Positions 11,501-22,275 of a stretch of 64,000 nucleotides of DNA are shown one piece after another (within the stretch, counting starts at the first letter, position 1; the number at the start of each line of letters is the position of its first letter). The DNA is from Oreohelix idahoensis. Taxonomy: Eukaryota; Mollusca; Gastropoda; Stylommatophora; Oreohelicidae. The DNA is taken from contig JAMPIV010000579.1 of the NCBI GenBank assembly GCA_024509875.1, positions 1 to 64,000 of the forward strand, given 5' to 3'. The position numbers and the translations under genes are program-made. The notes beneath the pieces were generated by a model. It ran no database searches. It worked only from the letters and a program-made list of their open reading frames with translations, and was not told the origin of the DNA.

Positions 11501-12663
11501 ACAAAGCATTTGTTTTGCTACCTTGTCGTGAAAATAGACTCCTTATTAGTTGGAAAGGTCCGTACGATATAATATCGAAAATTTCAGATGTTGACTACAT
11601 CGTCGATATTAACGGGAAGCATAAAACCTTCCACATCAATATGCTTACGGAGTTCCATGAACGTCCTGACTATCTACAGCCTATTTTCCAGGCAACGGAC
11701 GATTCTCATGTCAAACATGGTCATTACTCATCACTGTCTGTAATACAGGATGAGGAAACAAGTTTTTCGGATGTTAATCTCCCGCTTCCAATGATCCCAC
11801 TTCATTCTAGTGAATCATGGAAAGACGTTACTGTTTCTCCTGATTTGTCTCTAGGAGAACGGCGACAAGTTTCGTCTATGTTACAAACATTTCAGGATGT
11901 CCTCACTGACATCCCTGGACAAACTCATGTCATTGAGCATGACATTGTTCTAACTGAACATACTCCAATTAGGGTTAGGCCTTATCCTATCCCTATACAT
12001 TTCCAAACACAGGTTGAAAAGGAGTTGGATGAAATGATAGATTTACAAATAATCGAACCATCCACTTCTGCATATTCTTCGCCGATGGTTATTGTTCGAA
12101 AAAAAGACAATAACATACGTCTTTGCGTTGACTATCGCAAATTGAATCAAGTTACGAAGTTCGATGCTGAACCTATGCCTTTACTAGAAGAGTTACTTAC
12201 TCGTCTTTCTAAATCGCATTTTTTCACTAAACTTGATTTGTCTAAAGGATATTGGCAAGTTCCATTATCCGAACGCGCCAAACCTCTTACCGCTTTCTCT
12301 ACTCCCAGAGGCCTTTTCCAATGGAATTTTATGCCTTTCGGCCTTATGAACGCACCAGCTACATTTGTACGCATGATGCGTCGAATCCTATCGTATCGGT
12401 CAGATGTCATTGCTTATCTAGACGACATCTGTCTTTTCAGCGATACTTGGGAAGATCACTATTCAGGATTAGTTGAATTATTATCAACTCTGCGTGAGTA
12501 TAACCTGACAGCAAAACCATCTAAAGCTTGTATTGGCTTTAGCGAAATTGCTTTCTTAGGCCATCGAGTAGGTCACGGTTTCTTGAAGACAGAAGACCAT
12601 AATATCACTAAGATACTTAACATCTCTATCCCTAGGACTAAAAGCAAGTGCGAAGTCTTTTAG
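8506..12663 (+). CDS. Gag-protease-integrase-RT polyprotein of element A (interrupted)
   Basis: This 1385-codon frame encodes most of a retrotransposon polyprotein. Residues 1-98 are a Lys/Glu-rich predicted coiled coil. Residues 115-275 are a helical capsid region of SCAN-like type. Residues 300-450 are rich in Asn, Arg, Gly and Tyr and probably bind nucleic acid. An aspartic protease has D522-S-G, with LIIG near 587. The integrase HHCC finger lies near 717-749 and the catalytic core has D781, D841 and E877 with exact D-x35-E spacing. A GPY-type tail near 1022 is followed by the RT, with YLDD at 1304-1307. The frame then stops at 12661 before the RT connection and RNase H, which continue in another frame from 12648. 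The finger has only 22 residues between its second His and first Cys, where elements B and C have 29. Confidence 0.9.
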   Translation: MTKRLRRKKSAAKEKKLQREDEQKKLQIQTDEKRFQMEMEKEKRKDEAAAVKRKKLQDLLQKKRENYKLKLKEKKAIREHEHQKELLAFELEKLKLTNISNVNQASSGNGKPFTYKVKVPAFNPSSDDITFWLNRFERSCRAHNVDKSQYANQLSENLKGDSLTSLSLVEEADKDNYDVIRAALLKKYQLSEEGYRKLFKTMVPEAGVEFSEFIARTRLTFDRWIELSKTEKTYEALMDLILRDKIMSSINKPFLEFLHERKPKSLKEMEQYCTQYVTAHPDVAISNSKVKEGMPVASATPYNPNHSHKFQGPQNRFNKKGNYYSYQNQGNQSFQGSSSNTWRRADSPRFRGGHNYRNFRKGRHSRNYPSFPSWRQQDHNYRDTHYNEYDDSNQRSYDSNPSRGYNSGNNDKYRGNNNRGRAQFKKHKAHYQANSAQQVSHEAYKQNKDNDDSNNMACAAFDFWRASQCPQCKTLFEPTTVSTLSCGHPLPALPASIAHDGRGSLVLHKGLVNDNPVSVLFDSGCTTIGVRQSLIDPSHSTGKVVKCVTFGGTIEKYSTAIIRIATPFFTGDVHACLLSDPIADLIIGRIHGVKECTPEQISVWENQNMQSANAVVTRAQALNMPETSSVEDNEVHNQDDPLVISRDSFIKQQEEDPTLKKFFTLVTKGDPNKDSNCKSWITMKNGVLVRMVQDSTKSSHSQILVPKNLRVKILQHAHDSQCAGHMGFSRTKSRVLVNKDIRIYCRSCKVCQEVKSKGPRHAAPIQAADIPIRPFQKMAIDIIGPFKIKSARGHQFILTCVDMCTRWPEAIPLKSITTADIADALWLIFSRLGFPGEILSDHGTQLISDTMSQVMSTLQIERSLSSIYHPMSNGMVERLNRTLKNLLGKITEDHPQDWDRVLPAALFAYREVPNEHTGFSPFELVFGARPRGPMSLLHDLITADNIDDDTKSSYEYVIALRQKIIEACKLATSSSEFAKQKARQFANKKRTLRQLCPGDKAFVLLPCRENRLLISWKGPYDIISKISDVDYIVDINGKHKTFHINMLTEFHERPDYLQPIFQATDDSHVKHGHYSSLSVIQDEETSFSDVNLPLPMIPLHSSESWKDVTVSPDLSLGERRQVSSMLQTFQDVLTDIPGQTHVIEHDIVLTEHTPIRVRPYPIPIHFQTQVEKELDEMIDLQIIEPSTSAYSSPMVIVRKKDNNIRLCVDYRKLNQVTKFDAEPMPLLEELLTRLSKSHFFTKLDLSKGYWQVPLSERAKPLTAFSTPRGLFQWNFMPFGLMNAPATFVRMMRRILSYRSDVIAYLDDICLFSDTWEDHYSGLVELLSTLREYNLTAKPSKACIGFSEIAFLGHRVGHGFLKTEDHNITKILNISIPRTKSKCEVF

Positions 12664-13229
12664 GTCTCATACAATTTTATGGACGTTTCATTCCGAATCT
12701 GTCCTCTATCATGGCACCTCTCTCTACACTATTAAAGAAAGGGTCGCCTAACATGGTTCACTGGTCTCATGAATGCCAATCTTCACTAGAGAAGATCAAA
12801 ACTATGTTTTCATCACCACCTATTTTAGTGTTACCTACAACAGATAAGACATTTGTTCTTCATAGTGACGCTTCATCCACTGGGATTGGAGCGGCACTAA
12901 TGCAAGAGTACTCTGGAACTCTGCATCCTGTAATGTACATATCCAGAAAACTTAATGCTGCAGAAAGGAATTACTCGGTTTTAGACCGTGAATTATTGGC
13001 AATGGTTTGGTCAATTCTCAAACTCCAAAGATTCCTTCTGGGCGCGCATTTCGTAGTGGAAACTGACCAAAAAGCTCTTACGGCTATCCAAAGTAAAAAC
13101 TTGAAGAGCTCGAGATCAACTCGATACGCAATCGCTCTTCAACCTTTTCATTTTTCGGTACGAGCTATCCGTGGTTCAGAAAATGTGATGGCGGACATTC
13201 TGTCCAGATGCCCACATGATGCCACTTAA
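12648..13229 (+). pseudogene. RT thumb/connection and RNase H of element A, shifted frame
   Basis: This frame continues the polyprotein in the -1 phase relative to the preceding ORF, overlapping it by a few codons. It opens with LLGLIQFYGRFIPN, the segment that normally follows the RT palm in Ty3/gypsy enzymes. It then carries RNase H: SDASSTGIGAAL with Asp near residue 74, DRELLAMVW, ETDQKAL, and a final MADILSR near the end. The first codon used here is GTG, not ATG, so it is not an independent gene. No clear slippery heptamer was seen at the junction, so a one-base indel is more likely than programmed frameshifting. Translation ends at 13229 and a non-coding 3' segment follows. Confidence 0.85.
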
Positions 13230-13680
13230 CTGTTAAATATTGGATCTTTTTATTATGTATAACTTTACAACAGTTATTTTTTGTTTCTTTACTAAGATAC
13301 ACATTTGTAATTTAATAATAGAATGATGGTATCGCTACTTAGCGGTTCATTGATGTTAATTCACCGCTGTTCTTTGATGATTGTTTCTTCATAAATCATA
13401 AATTTAAGATTGTAGTGTGAATTTTTGGTATGCATTGTATAATTACCAGAATTGTATTATACGTACATCACACCTTCCTGGAAACATTTATTCGTAGGGA
13501 AACAATTTCTCTCAGATTTTGAGATATATATTCTCACCAGTCATATTAGGAATTATAGTTATTCCTGATATTTTCATCTGCGCAGTATTCTTGCGTTGTG
13601 AGCCTATTCTACGGTGCTCCTAGATGTATTTAAAAAAAAAAAATTTTTTTTTTTTTTTCCCGGGAGGTGTGGTAAGACTG
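13230..13680 (+). promoter_or_regulatory. Element A 3' untranslated segment with polypurine-like tract
   Basis: This is non-coding DNA between RNase H and the 3' LTR. It ends with an A run and a T run, then CCCGGGAGGTGTGG at about 13659-13672, just upstream of the LTR. The GGGAGGTGTGG portion is the best candidate for the polypurine tract that primes plus-strand synthesis, but it is short and imperfect. Confidence 0.45.
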
Positions 13681-15257
13681 TAAAGGGCAATTTTTACTAT
13701 CTTGCAATATAATACATTTATATTCTTATTATGTTCGCAAATATTTTGTAAGCAAAGTATTTCCTTTTTAAGTGCTTAAGGAGAAGTCATTTTTGGGTTG
13801 CTTCCCTTGAAAATAGTTCTGTCATCTTCGATCGGACTCCGCAGACGACTCTAGGCCTACTGCGATTTATTCTGTGGCTGGGTAGGAATAGATTGTTCTT
13901 GCTTCAGTATATCTATGGCCTGAATTTATACGTAGTGTTTGTATGAGTAGGACGAGTCTGTCTTATATATGGATATCTTTGCATTTCTAAGTCGAACTAA
14001 TTTGGTTGTCGCTAGAAAAGGTCAAAGGCTATGCAGCGGAAGTATCGCTAGCAAGGGGTGTGATCCATGGCTGTCATCCTGTGAGGATGCCGAGTTTTGT
14101 TGTAGCAGGCTTTTTGCCGAAATAGTGATCTATATATGGATGGGGAAAAGTGATAATCATTTAGACATGTTGTATGTACTTTACCCCAGTGTTTATTCTC
14201 TTTTGCCAAGGAATGGCAAAGTTATATTTCGCATAAAAAGGTAAAACCACAATTTATTATGAACTTGGGCTTCGCCATCGTTGTTGATAAGCAGATGCAC
14301 AGTGGTACTTTTAAAAAGAATATCCATTCAAAGGAAGAAGACATTCCTATGTATCAGCACTGGATTGTATGATATTATTCAATTACCTCTATGAGAGAAC
14401 CTATGAAGAAATGAGGACATTTAATGAATGACTAATTTTGGTCTATATTCTATAGTGAGTGAAGCTCACGAGAGAGAGAACAGCCATGTTGAAATTCATA
14501 TACTTTGTATTTATCGAGTGAGAAAAAGGGATGCCTGTACTATCGCTCGATGAACCAAGAGATCACTGCTACATGTGAGAACCCATGTCTGGGATTCCTA
14601 TATTATGAAATATATATATATATTGAACTTTACGTGAAGGAATATTCGCTAGACGAGGTTAGGTCTAGGAGCCTTCCTATGTATTGGTTATGGTCTGACG
14701 TGCCCAGTCAGTAAAGCCAGATGATTTACATGATGGAACGCTGAATGCTTATTTACGAATGCTCCATTATGATATTTGCCAAGCATGAATGCTAACTTAA
14801 GATGATATTCCTGTGATCAACATTATGCTGTCTATGTCGACATTTGTTCCTGTAACCATACACGTACTGTCCAAGTGTGCGTCCCATTAAATGTTATAAA
14901 AAGACCACCGTAGTTCCAGTACTTCTTGAATTCGAACAGTGTGAGTATGAGTGATGTACTACCAACCTGTCAACTCTATCGAATCATTCTACCATTCGCG
15001 TACTGACATTCAGATACACACTCATTGTTTACACTCACATTCTTGTCGGAGCCTCATCACGTTCCAGGACAAGATGACCTGTATGACCAAAACTGTGCTG
15101 GGTTTGATGAGTTGACAATCGTTACACTTTACTACACCAGTCCCAACATCTACATTTATCCACTGGTGGACATTCACATCATTTAGCAAATAAAGCATGA
15201 TTCAACAACTAGTAGCCAGTATGAGTTAACAACTACACACAAAGAAAGAGTTTAACA
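13681..15257 (+). repeat. 3' LTR of element A
   Basis: Direct repeat of 5491-7067. Differences include single substitutions near 13803-13824 and a 2-bp length change in the TA run near 14610. It ends GAGTTTAACA, followed by ACCGTGTC, which does not match the five bases before the 5' LTR. TG directly precedes the shared start. Confidence 0.88.
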
Positions 15258-16195
15258 ACCGTGTCTTAAAAGAGGAAAATGACTATTGGAAAAAAGATGG
15301 ACTGTCGTTCGTTCAGTCGAGAATAGTCAATATATGTTAGACTCGTCTGACTCAGAATAAGTGTGTAAATACCTTATATGTTTTATATGTTTTCTCCTCC
15401 ATCTATGTGTATATGTAAACCAATTCATTTCCTTTTTATCTCCGTGATTTCACTACTGTTTTTAACATACACAGTACTTTCACCTCTTCATGCATCCATT
15501 CACGTTTTAGTATAAAAACATTTACAACGAATAGGTGTTATTATTCTTTCAAATATTTCGAAGAAATAAAAAAGGACCTCACGTAGTAATCAGTTAACAA
15601 ACCCTTCTAACATTCGAATTGTACAGACGCCTATGCCGAAAATATGCAACTTCCTTCATTTACGGTAAATTATTTTCTTCCACGACAAAATTATTACTTC
15701 GTTAAAAAAGATCAAAGGAATTAGCCGTTGCAAGAAAAGAACACTACCTGCAACATTGAATTTTATAAACACTTTGGGACATTGAAAATGTAAGACCACA
15801 TGCAAAAAATCATGTTTATCAGTGCAAGGAATATGGAGATATTTGAAGTCAATCGTCGACCGATCTTTTTGAAACGCACTATAGTCATAAGTTTATTGAA
15901 CGTCTATTCTCCTTGGGGTGATGAGAAGTGATGAATGACATCTTTATGCTGACGGGTCGAGTCAACAGATGAAAAGACAACAGAAACTGAGGATAACATA
16001 ACAGCTACCACATAATTCAAGCGTTAAAACCATTTGTTAACTTATGCTGATTTAGCAGCACAACTTCCATGCTTTAGCTGAAAGAAAAATTTAACGTAGG
16101 TTTAAAGTTCTATTTAGTAGTTTAAAGAAAAAAGATAGTCCTACAGCAGATACTTCTGTAAGGGAGCGAAGTGTTAGAGACTTCACTATACCATT
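15258..16195. other. Stretch with no recognised feature
   Basis: No open frame or repeat family can be supported here. A short piece near 15902-15940 (TATTCTCCTTGGGGTGATGA) resembles the terminal codons of the LINE fragment ending at 57804 and could be an eroded LINE tail, but it is too short to call. Confidence 0.4.
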
Positions 16196-16870
16196 TTCGA
16201 TTCAAAATCAACACTTCAGGCTTTGGAAGAATACCTCCAAACTGGAAATAAAGAAATAATACACGTGGCTGAAACATTGGGCAGCCTGCTCACAACATAC
16301 AACATCTGAGTCACTCTGCAGTGGATACCAGGACACACAGACATACCAGGCAATGAAAAAGCAGACATATTAGCAAAACTTGGACCAAGCTTGGTTCAAA
16401 CAAACACTCCAGCCAATATGTAAACAACTAAACGAATACTCCAAAACAACTTCAAAGAGGAATGGCTGAACCGATGGGCAAAAGCGTCTACTGGCCGTGC
16501 TCTGTATAAAGAAATGACCCAACCCAATAAAAAGGACAATATCAACAACCTACGACGTGCGGAGCAGAGCACAATCTTCCAGCTTAGAACAGAACACACC
16601 AGACTCAACAAGCACTTAAACAAATTAAATCCCACACATGAGCCTAATTGCTGTAACTGCATCCATCCACATGAGGCAGTTCAACATGTGCTGCTGACCT
16701 GTCCAGGATTCTCCATAGAAAGAAGAAAGCTATTACCGGGCTCCCCAACAATCACAAATGCTCTATACATCGTCACTTAACAGCTACCGAACAAGTACAA
16801 ATTCTTCATCTTGACGTTAGCTGATAAGGAGCGACAGGCTCAGCAACCTTAGTTAATCAACAACAATACC
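16196..16870 (+). pseudogene. LINE 3' fragment with RNase H domain
   Basis: One reading frame, with stops at TGA near 16312 and TAA near 16423, carries the end of a type I RNase H. It has FDSKSTLQAL near the start and WIPGHTDIPGNEKADILAK near 16320-16380, with the His and Asp expected in the active site. The C-terminal tail typical of RNase H-bearing LINEs follows at 16514-16780, with LRTEHTRLNKHL, a CCNC...H...C zinc-like cluster and a CPGF...RRKLLPG segment. After the stop come about 80 bases of 3' sequence ending in a CAACAA-type tail near 16860. This points to an I, Jockey or similar clade. Upstream RT and endonuclease are absent, as expected for 5' truncation. Confidence 0.8.
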
Positions 16871-17099
16871 ACTCCTTAGAGGTGACCAGTTTCTTTCCTA
16901 GTTGCCTTTGCTCTCCTTAACTTAGAGCAGAGGCAGGTACTCATTTACAGCTAGGTAGACTGGAGCGTGACTGCACCATGTTGTGGTAAAGTGGGATGTT
17001 ATAAATATTTATAGGGGACTTAGTGTACTGACTGAGATCAGCTGTGAAGGTATCTATATCTAATAAGAGTAGTGTATTATAGATAACCTTACTTGCTGC

Positions 17100-19350
17100 C
17101 ACATATGTATACCTCAGTCAGAATTATTCTGGAATAGTGTGATGACTACGTTATATGTCTAGGGTATATGTATGATGAAGTGTAAGTCATAACAACAACA
17201 GACAGATAAACAATTTAATTTATTCCACCACACTTGACAACACTGTGACACTCACATACATAAAACACTCTACGAGGATATCTTAAAGGAGTCACTGATA
17301 ACTTTTCAAATAACAATATGTATTCAGTGCTGTCATGAATGTATATGTGTCCTGATTCAAATACCAAGGGAACCAGGAATCACAATCAATTTTAATTACA
17401 AGTTATATGTACAGAATTTATCAATATGAATCTTGTAGTGACATATATTTTTAATAGTATCCTATGTGTGTCAGTTGTGTAGTAGTAATATGAGGTAATA
17501 CTGGTTTTGTTTTGTTCAAGCTCTGTTGGTATTTGTCATCATGACTTCAATAGTTTGTCTTTATTGGAACTAGTATTGGAGATGTTCTCAGTTCCTGATA
17601 TTAAAACAATTAAATTCCCCTCTTAATTTTATTTTACACTGTCATTTTAAGATGGGGGTACATAATGTTGAGCTCCATGGCCACACTCTCTTATCTTTCG
17701 TGATGACTGCAGTAAAAGACTCCTCTGCTCAATTACTTTAATGAGTTCTGGAGTCACCCCACTGGTTGCTATATGGACCAAGGAGTATGCTGTCTGCCTC
17801 TGGCTTCAGCAAAGCTCTGACCAGGTGCTGCTCAATAACTTTAAGACCACGGTCCCTGAAACAAGAAGGTTGTACCTCCTACTTCAGAACTATTTATACT
17901 GTATTTCTACACTGAGCACAATACATCACAAACATTGAGTTCAGAGCGTTAGGCCAACTGTCAGCTTCATCTGAAATACTTTATACCAGTATTTCCCTCC
18001 CTAATGGTTACTACGCCTCTGCAATTCCAGCATTATTTCTTTCTAGTCAATAATCTAGGTGTCAGTGTACTGTTTGGCCATTCCATGCAGTTTTACTTTC
18101 CTCCGACACCCTCTGTTCAGGCTGGAGCACTATAGGCTTTACCTCCTGTTTGCCACTGAACTACACATATATATACAGACATAAATTATCAATTTACATT
18201 CAATTTTCATTAAAAGATATTGAATATTTCAAGCTTACCACAATTCATAGAAATAATAAACAGTTTCGTTGACTGGCAATGAATATAGCACAACTCCGAT
18301 CTGCCGATGTCCCCAGGCTTTTATTTTATATAAAAAATATTTTACACTGGTGCTCAACGCACTGCTTCTTAGTAGGTTTATTACAAGATGTGGCAATGAA
18401 CAGACGCTCTGAATTGAGTATATTCGCAGCTCTAACCAATGAAACCATGTCTACACATCTTTTCAAAAAAGTACCCCCTCTATTCGTTTCCCATAACAAC
18501 ACAAGATAGTATTTATAGCCCGACCAATCGTGTTTAGTCTTACATTTGTTGCGCTCCAATCAAATAGGAGTTAACATGGTAGGCTATTTCCGTAACGTAA
18601 GGTTTTTTCAAACACGTTATAAAAAAATTTTATGAGCAGAAATGATTTCATGCTGTCAGGCACCCCCACTATTTTATTTTGGTTCATCATCATGTGACAT
18701 ATTCTTTCCAGAACGTTGTCTCCATTACAGCTGCTCTGAACGCATCACGATTCTGGGCAAGTCGACCTGCATCAGCCAAAGACAAGTTCAGACTCTCTGT
18801 GATGTCCTGGGTCCACCGTCGTCTAGGTCGACCCCTTCCCCTTTTTCCAGGGACCATGCCTTCCATCACTGTTTTTTCCAGACTATTATTTTGGTTATAA
18901 TTTATTAATTCCTGGACTATTTGCGTAACACTTAACATATTCGGTGTCAGCAAGCCCTAAGGAATCCAAATATCTCAATCTAAGAGAGCTAGGTGGCTGC
19001 GTTCAAAATGTGCATTTTCTACCACCTCCTGTTCACTTCCATCCCCCATGTAGTGTCTGGGTACTGTCATGTTTTCAAACGTAAATCCATCTAATGTTAT
19101 CTTTCCTAATAAGCGTTTTCCAGGTTTTTTAAAACCTAACTCTGGGAAGGTTAGTGTTTTTATCACTGTCCGTCTGAAAAAAAGTTAGTGCATGTGGCCT
19201 TACACGCGTGATGGCAGCAATTGTGTATCGCGCGACGCGTGTTTAGTATTGCATGCTTCCTGCCTTCATTCGCCCCTCTCTCTCTCCTGCTTTATCTGTC
19301 TTTTAGTTACGCCGTGTATAAAATGGAATGAATGAAATATTAAATTTAGG
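17100..19350 (-). repeat. Diverged LTR-like dispersed repeat, copy 2
   Basis: From about 17890 this aligns with 3240-4760. Shared words include TTCAGAGCGTTAG, CCCTAATGGTTAC, CTTACCACAATTCA and TTTGCGTAACACTTAACATATTC, and both copies run through TAGTATT and then GCTTC. Its left end, TGTCTAGGGTATATG near 17156, resembles GTCTAGGGTATATGC just inside the left end of element C's LTR near 24857. I read it as a solo or partial LTR of that family in minus orientation, interrupted by an antisense LINE tail at about 18670-18953. Short open frames inside it are not convincing genes. Confidence 0.45.
18690..18953 (-). pseudogene. LINE ORF2 C-terminal fragment, antisense
   Basis: The minus-strand frame ends with the hallmark LINE RT tail: GKRGRGRPRRRWTQDI, a spacer, then LAQNRDAFRAAVM. 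In endonuclease-type LINEs this sequence closes the ORF2 protein. Only the last 65 or so residues remain. The 3' end is followed on the minus strand by CATGATGATGAACC, a plausible short tail. The N-terminal 20 residues of the open frame read into the surrounding LTR-like repeat, so the true LINE part starts near 18900. It is a typical 5'-truncated insertion and is not functional. Confidence 0.75.
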
Positions 19351-22059
19351 TCATTGATCAGCTTGCGTATCTCAAGGTTGTTCCAAGAAATACAGTACAC
19401 GTTTCATTGAAGAAAGCGGGTAATAATACAGTAGGCTTTTACTATCAACGTGAAAGCGTTACAATTTGCAGACGACGCAGAAAACAAGGGGGATTTCGAG
19501 AACAGTCATTGTGACAGCACTGTTTCTTTTACCATTTCTCTTTCCTTTTATTAAATTTATTTGTTAGGCTTTACATTTACCTTTTAATTTATATATGTGG
19601 ATTAGAATATTTCATGACACATGTTTCGAATTCTGTAACTTTGCCGTGAGAGGCCAGCGCTCTAAGCAACTCTAACAATCGGACGCTCAGTGAGTATCCT
19701 CATAACCAGTATCTACAATTGCCACTGAAAAACATTCTGACGGAGTAACAAAATGTTACAACTTTATGTACACGGTTTTCAACTAGCAATAACCACGCCT
19801 TGGTAAAACCTCATTGGCTATGGTACCGCCACTGCGCAAAGCACGGTATTTCTGATACACACAGGGCACTCTATCAGAATATTATTTCAATTATTTTTGT
19901 GCGTATTTTTTTTTGGTGTTTTTATTTTAAATCTTAAAGTATATTACTTTATTGCCATTATTAGTTATCATGCGTTACACAGATAAAAACAGATGCGTAC
20001 GAAATATTATTCCGTTATTCCCATTGTCAGATCTACCATTCTAACGACAAGTTAATACATACTACATACTAAATACTACATACTGCATACTACATACTAT
20101 TTACATTACTTTCATCATTTTCTAATTCGCGTTTTATGAAGTATGGAGCGACTACTGCAGATGTTCCTTTGAAGAAACGTACGCCCAAGTGCCAACTCTT
20201 GCAACGGTGGATTCCGTATCAAATTGTTTTACACATGAGGTTGCCAGACCCATGAACAACCACATATTAGTGTTCTTTTACGACATGCTTGATGCAATAA
20301 TAATCAAATTCTCTCTTAGTTTCATTAGAGAGCCATAGGAACAACAAAAAGCATTTACATGAATAGCTAACACATTATTCAGATAGTTTTAAACTTTCTT
20401 TTGTGATACTCAGAAGCTTTATACATTCCTAAACTAAAATGAAGAAATATAATCGAGAGGAATAATACAGTATAGAGCATAGCATGTACACCATCAAGGT
20501 AAATATTACACTAAATGAAACGCGTCTGATACAATCAACAGTTCCATGTATATGGTAAATGGTTGAAATGGCCGTGCTACGAAAACATTTAGCAAACACG
20601 CAATAAAAAAATCACACAGTGAGGAATTATACCCCAATCTCGTACGAACTAGGAAATCTATCTAGTGATGATAAATAAATTACTGCACAAGTCTAAACTA
20701 CTACGTTACTTGCATCAAAATTCAAGAAAACAGATGAATCAAAAAATTGAACTGTTCCAATGCTTAATATTCCCAGTGGCGTAATATAGAACGTATCACA
20801 GAGTATTTCTCCTGTCACTGACTAATGGCAAAACTGTCTCGCAAGAGTAAACCAGGTTTTTCGCTGGCTTTCCCTACCTGACCAGGCAGAAAGGAGGAGT
20901 GCTGGTTGAGTGATAAGTTGAAACCCAACAGTGATCACGTTTATCGATCTGCGTGCAACGTTTTGAGGTCGCCTCCTCTGGAATAATATTGAAGAATTCT
21001 GACTTAGTGAGTATAAAAATATTTATGACAAAATACTGACAAATGCGGAAATTTTAGGGAGTTCAGATAATCATACTTATCATTTAATCTTTGTTCTTTT
21101 TCATTCGCTTCTTTGTTTTCTTCTCTTTGTTTTTTTTTTCCTTTTCTCCCTCATCTCCTTCTTCTTCGTGCGTCTTCTTTTGTATTCTTCAACTTCATGT
21201 ATTATCTTCCACAAATTTCTTCTTCTCTTTTCTTCTCCTGCTCCGGCTTCCATCTTGGTAGAAAGTCGCATTGCTGATTTACGTCACAGACAGAGAAAAC
21301 TGCTGGCAGAAGCTCCCTCTACATGATCGTGGGAAACAGCTTGCGTGTGTGCGCATTGTGAAAAGACAACAATCAGCGGAAGAATCTCCAGGAAGTTGCG
21401 AGCAGTCTTCCAGCCGCCCATCAAAGACAGAGGTCGCTGCGTTACCCAAAAATTTAGTTAATACTTAATCTTTAACAAGTAAAAGAGCTAAGACATTATG
21501 GGGACCCATTTGTTTGGTTGTCACCAAATACAATAAAAACCAGAAAATCAAATTTCCGTACTTTATGTTGCACAAAATAAAAGCTGATGACAAGTTAACA
21601 TTTATCAGTAATTCTTCACACATCTTTCACACATGCATGGAGACGTATCTGGAGTCACCCTTATATGACCATCAGCTATGCGCAATGCTATAGTATATAG
21701 ATGTGGAAGTGAACCTCTGTCTATAATAGTAATTACACCCTCACTTACTCTTGAAATCATCCACATACATATACGATTCTCCCTGTGATCAGACATGTTG
21801 AGAACCAAGCATTGCACTCTAAGCTTGGAGGAGTCACTTGAACACCTGACGTAACTCTGGTTTTTTACCTGGTTGACTGCATGTAGGAGGTTACTGTGGA
21901 CCCTTGATAGGCAGGGGAAGCTGAGAAGTGGCTCTGTGTAGGACGTGAAACTTCCTTGGGAGAGCCCAGAACCAGAGGATGGGAATTTTAGCTCTGCTTA
22001 TTTGGAGAGCCCCCTTGGATGGAGGAGAATGCACAGTAGGCCGCGCACTTCTTCCTCCT
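19351..22059. other. Long stretch with no recognised gene
   Basis: Normal-complexity AT-rich DNA. Near 20055-20105 there is a short imperfect tandem of TACATAC-type units, and at 21110-21245 a pyrimidine-rich TTCTTC stretch. The 65- and 70-codon open frames at 21271-21468 and 21605-21817 show no domain. I cannot assign a function to any part. Confidence 0.5.
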
Positions 22060-22275
22060 AACGTGGGACCAGATGCGATGATCTTTTAAATGCAAGCGAA
22101 GCTGGACAAACTGGAACTAACTGACTACAACTCAGAGCGTTTTGAAATGACAGAAAAGTCACAGAAAAAGTCTAGATCCACAGTGTAAATATTACCAAGG
22201 AGTCTTCAACTTAGTATTGGCTACAAAAAAAGCAGGAAGCTCAGCAGCCCTAGTTGAACAACAACAACAATATTG
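22060..22275 (+). repeat. Possible LINE 3' end
   Basis: The segment ends with GCTCAGCAGCCCTAGTTGAA followed by a CAACAACAACAA tail near 22240-22270. This resembles GCTCAGCAACCTTAGTTAAT and its CAACAA tail at the end of the RNase H LINE near 16835-16860. The upstream 180 bases have no clear coding text. I read it as the 3' end of a related LINE or a SINE sharing that end. Confidence is low because only about 30 bases match. Confidence 0.35.

Larger units (their letters stand above)
5491..15257 (+). mobile_element. Element A: Gmr1-like Ty3/gypsy LTR retrotransposon
   Basis: Two LTRs of about 1.58 kb, roughly 99 percent identical by eye, enclose a 6.6-kb interior. The interior encodes Gag, aspartic protease, integrase, reverse transcriptase and RNase H in that order. 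Integrase upstream of RT is the Ty1/copia-like order known for the Gmr1 group of Ty3/gypsy-like elements; standard Ty3/gypsy elements have integrase last. The high LTR identity implies recent insertion. The copy is not intact: the main frame breaks at 12661 between RT and RNase H, the integrase zinc finger is short, and part of the Gag N-terminus lies in another frame. I could not find a target-site duplication, and the two LTR starts differ, so the outer edges are uncertain by a few bases. Confidence 0.9.

Noticed and set aside
12640..12665. Programmed -1 frameshift site
   Set aside because: No canonical slippery heptamer is visible, and the position inside RT-RNaseH is atypical. A simple indel is preferred.
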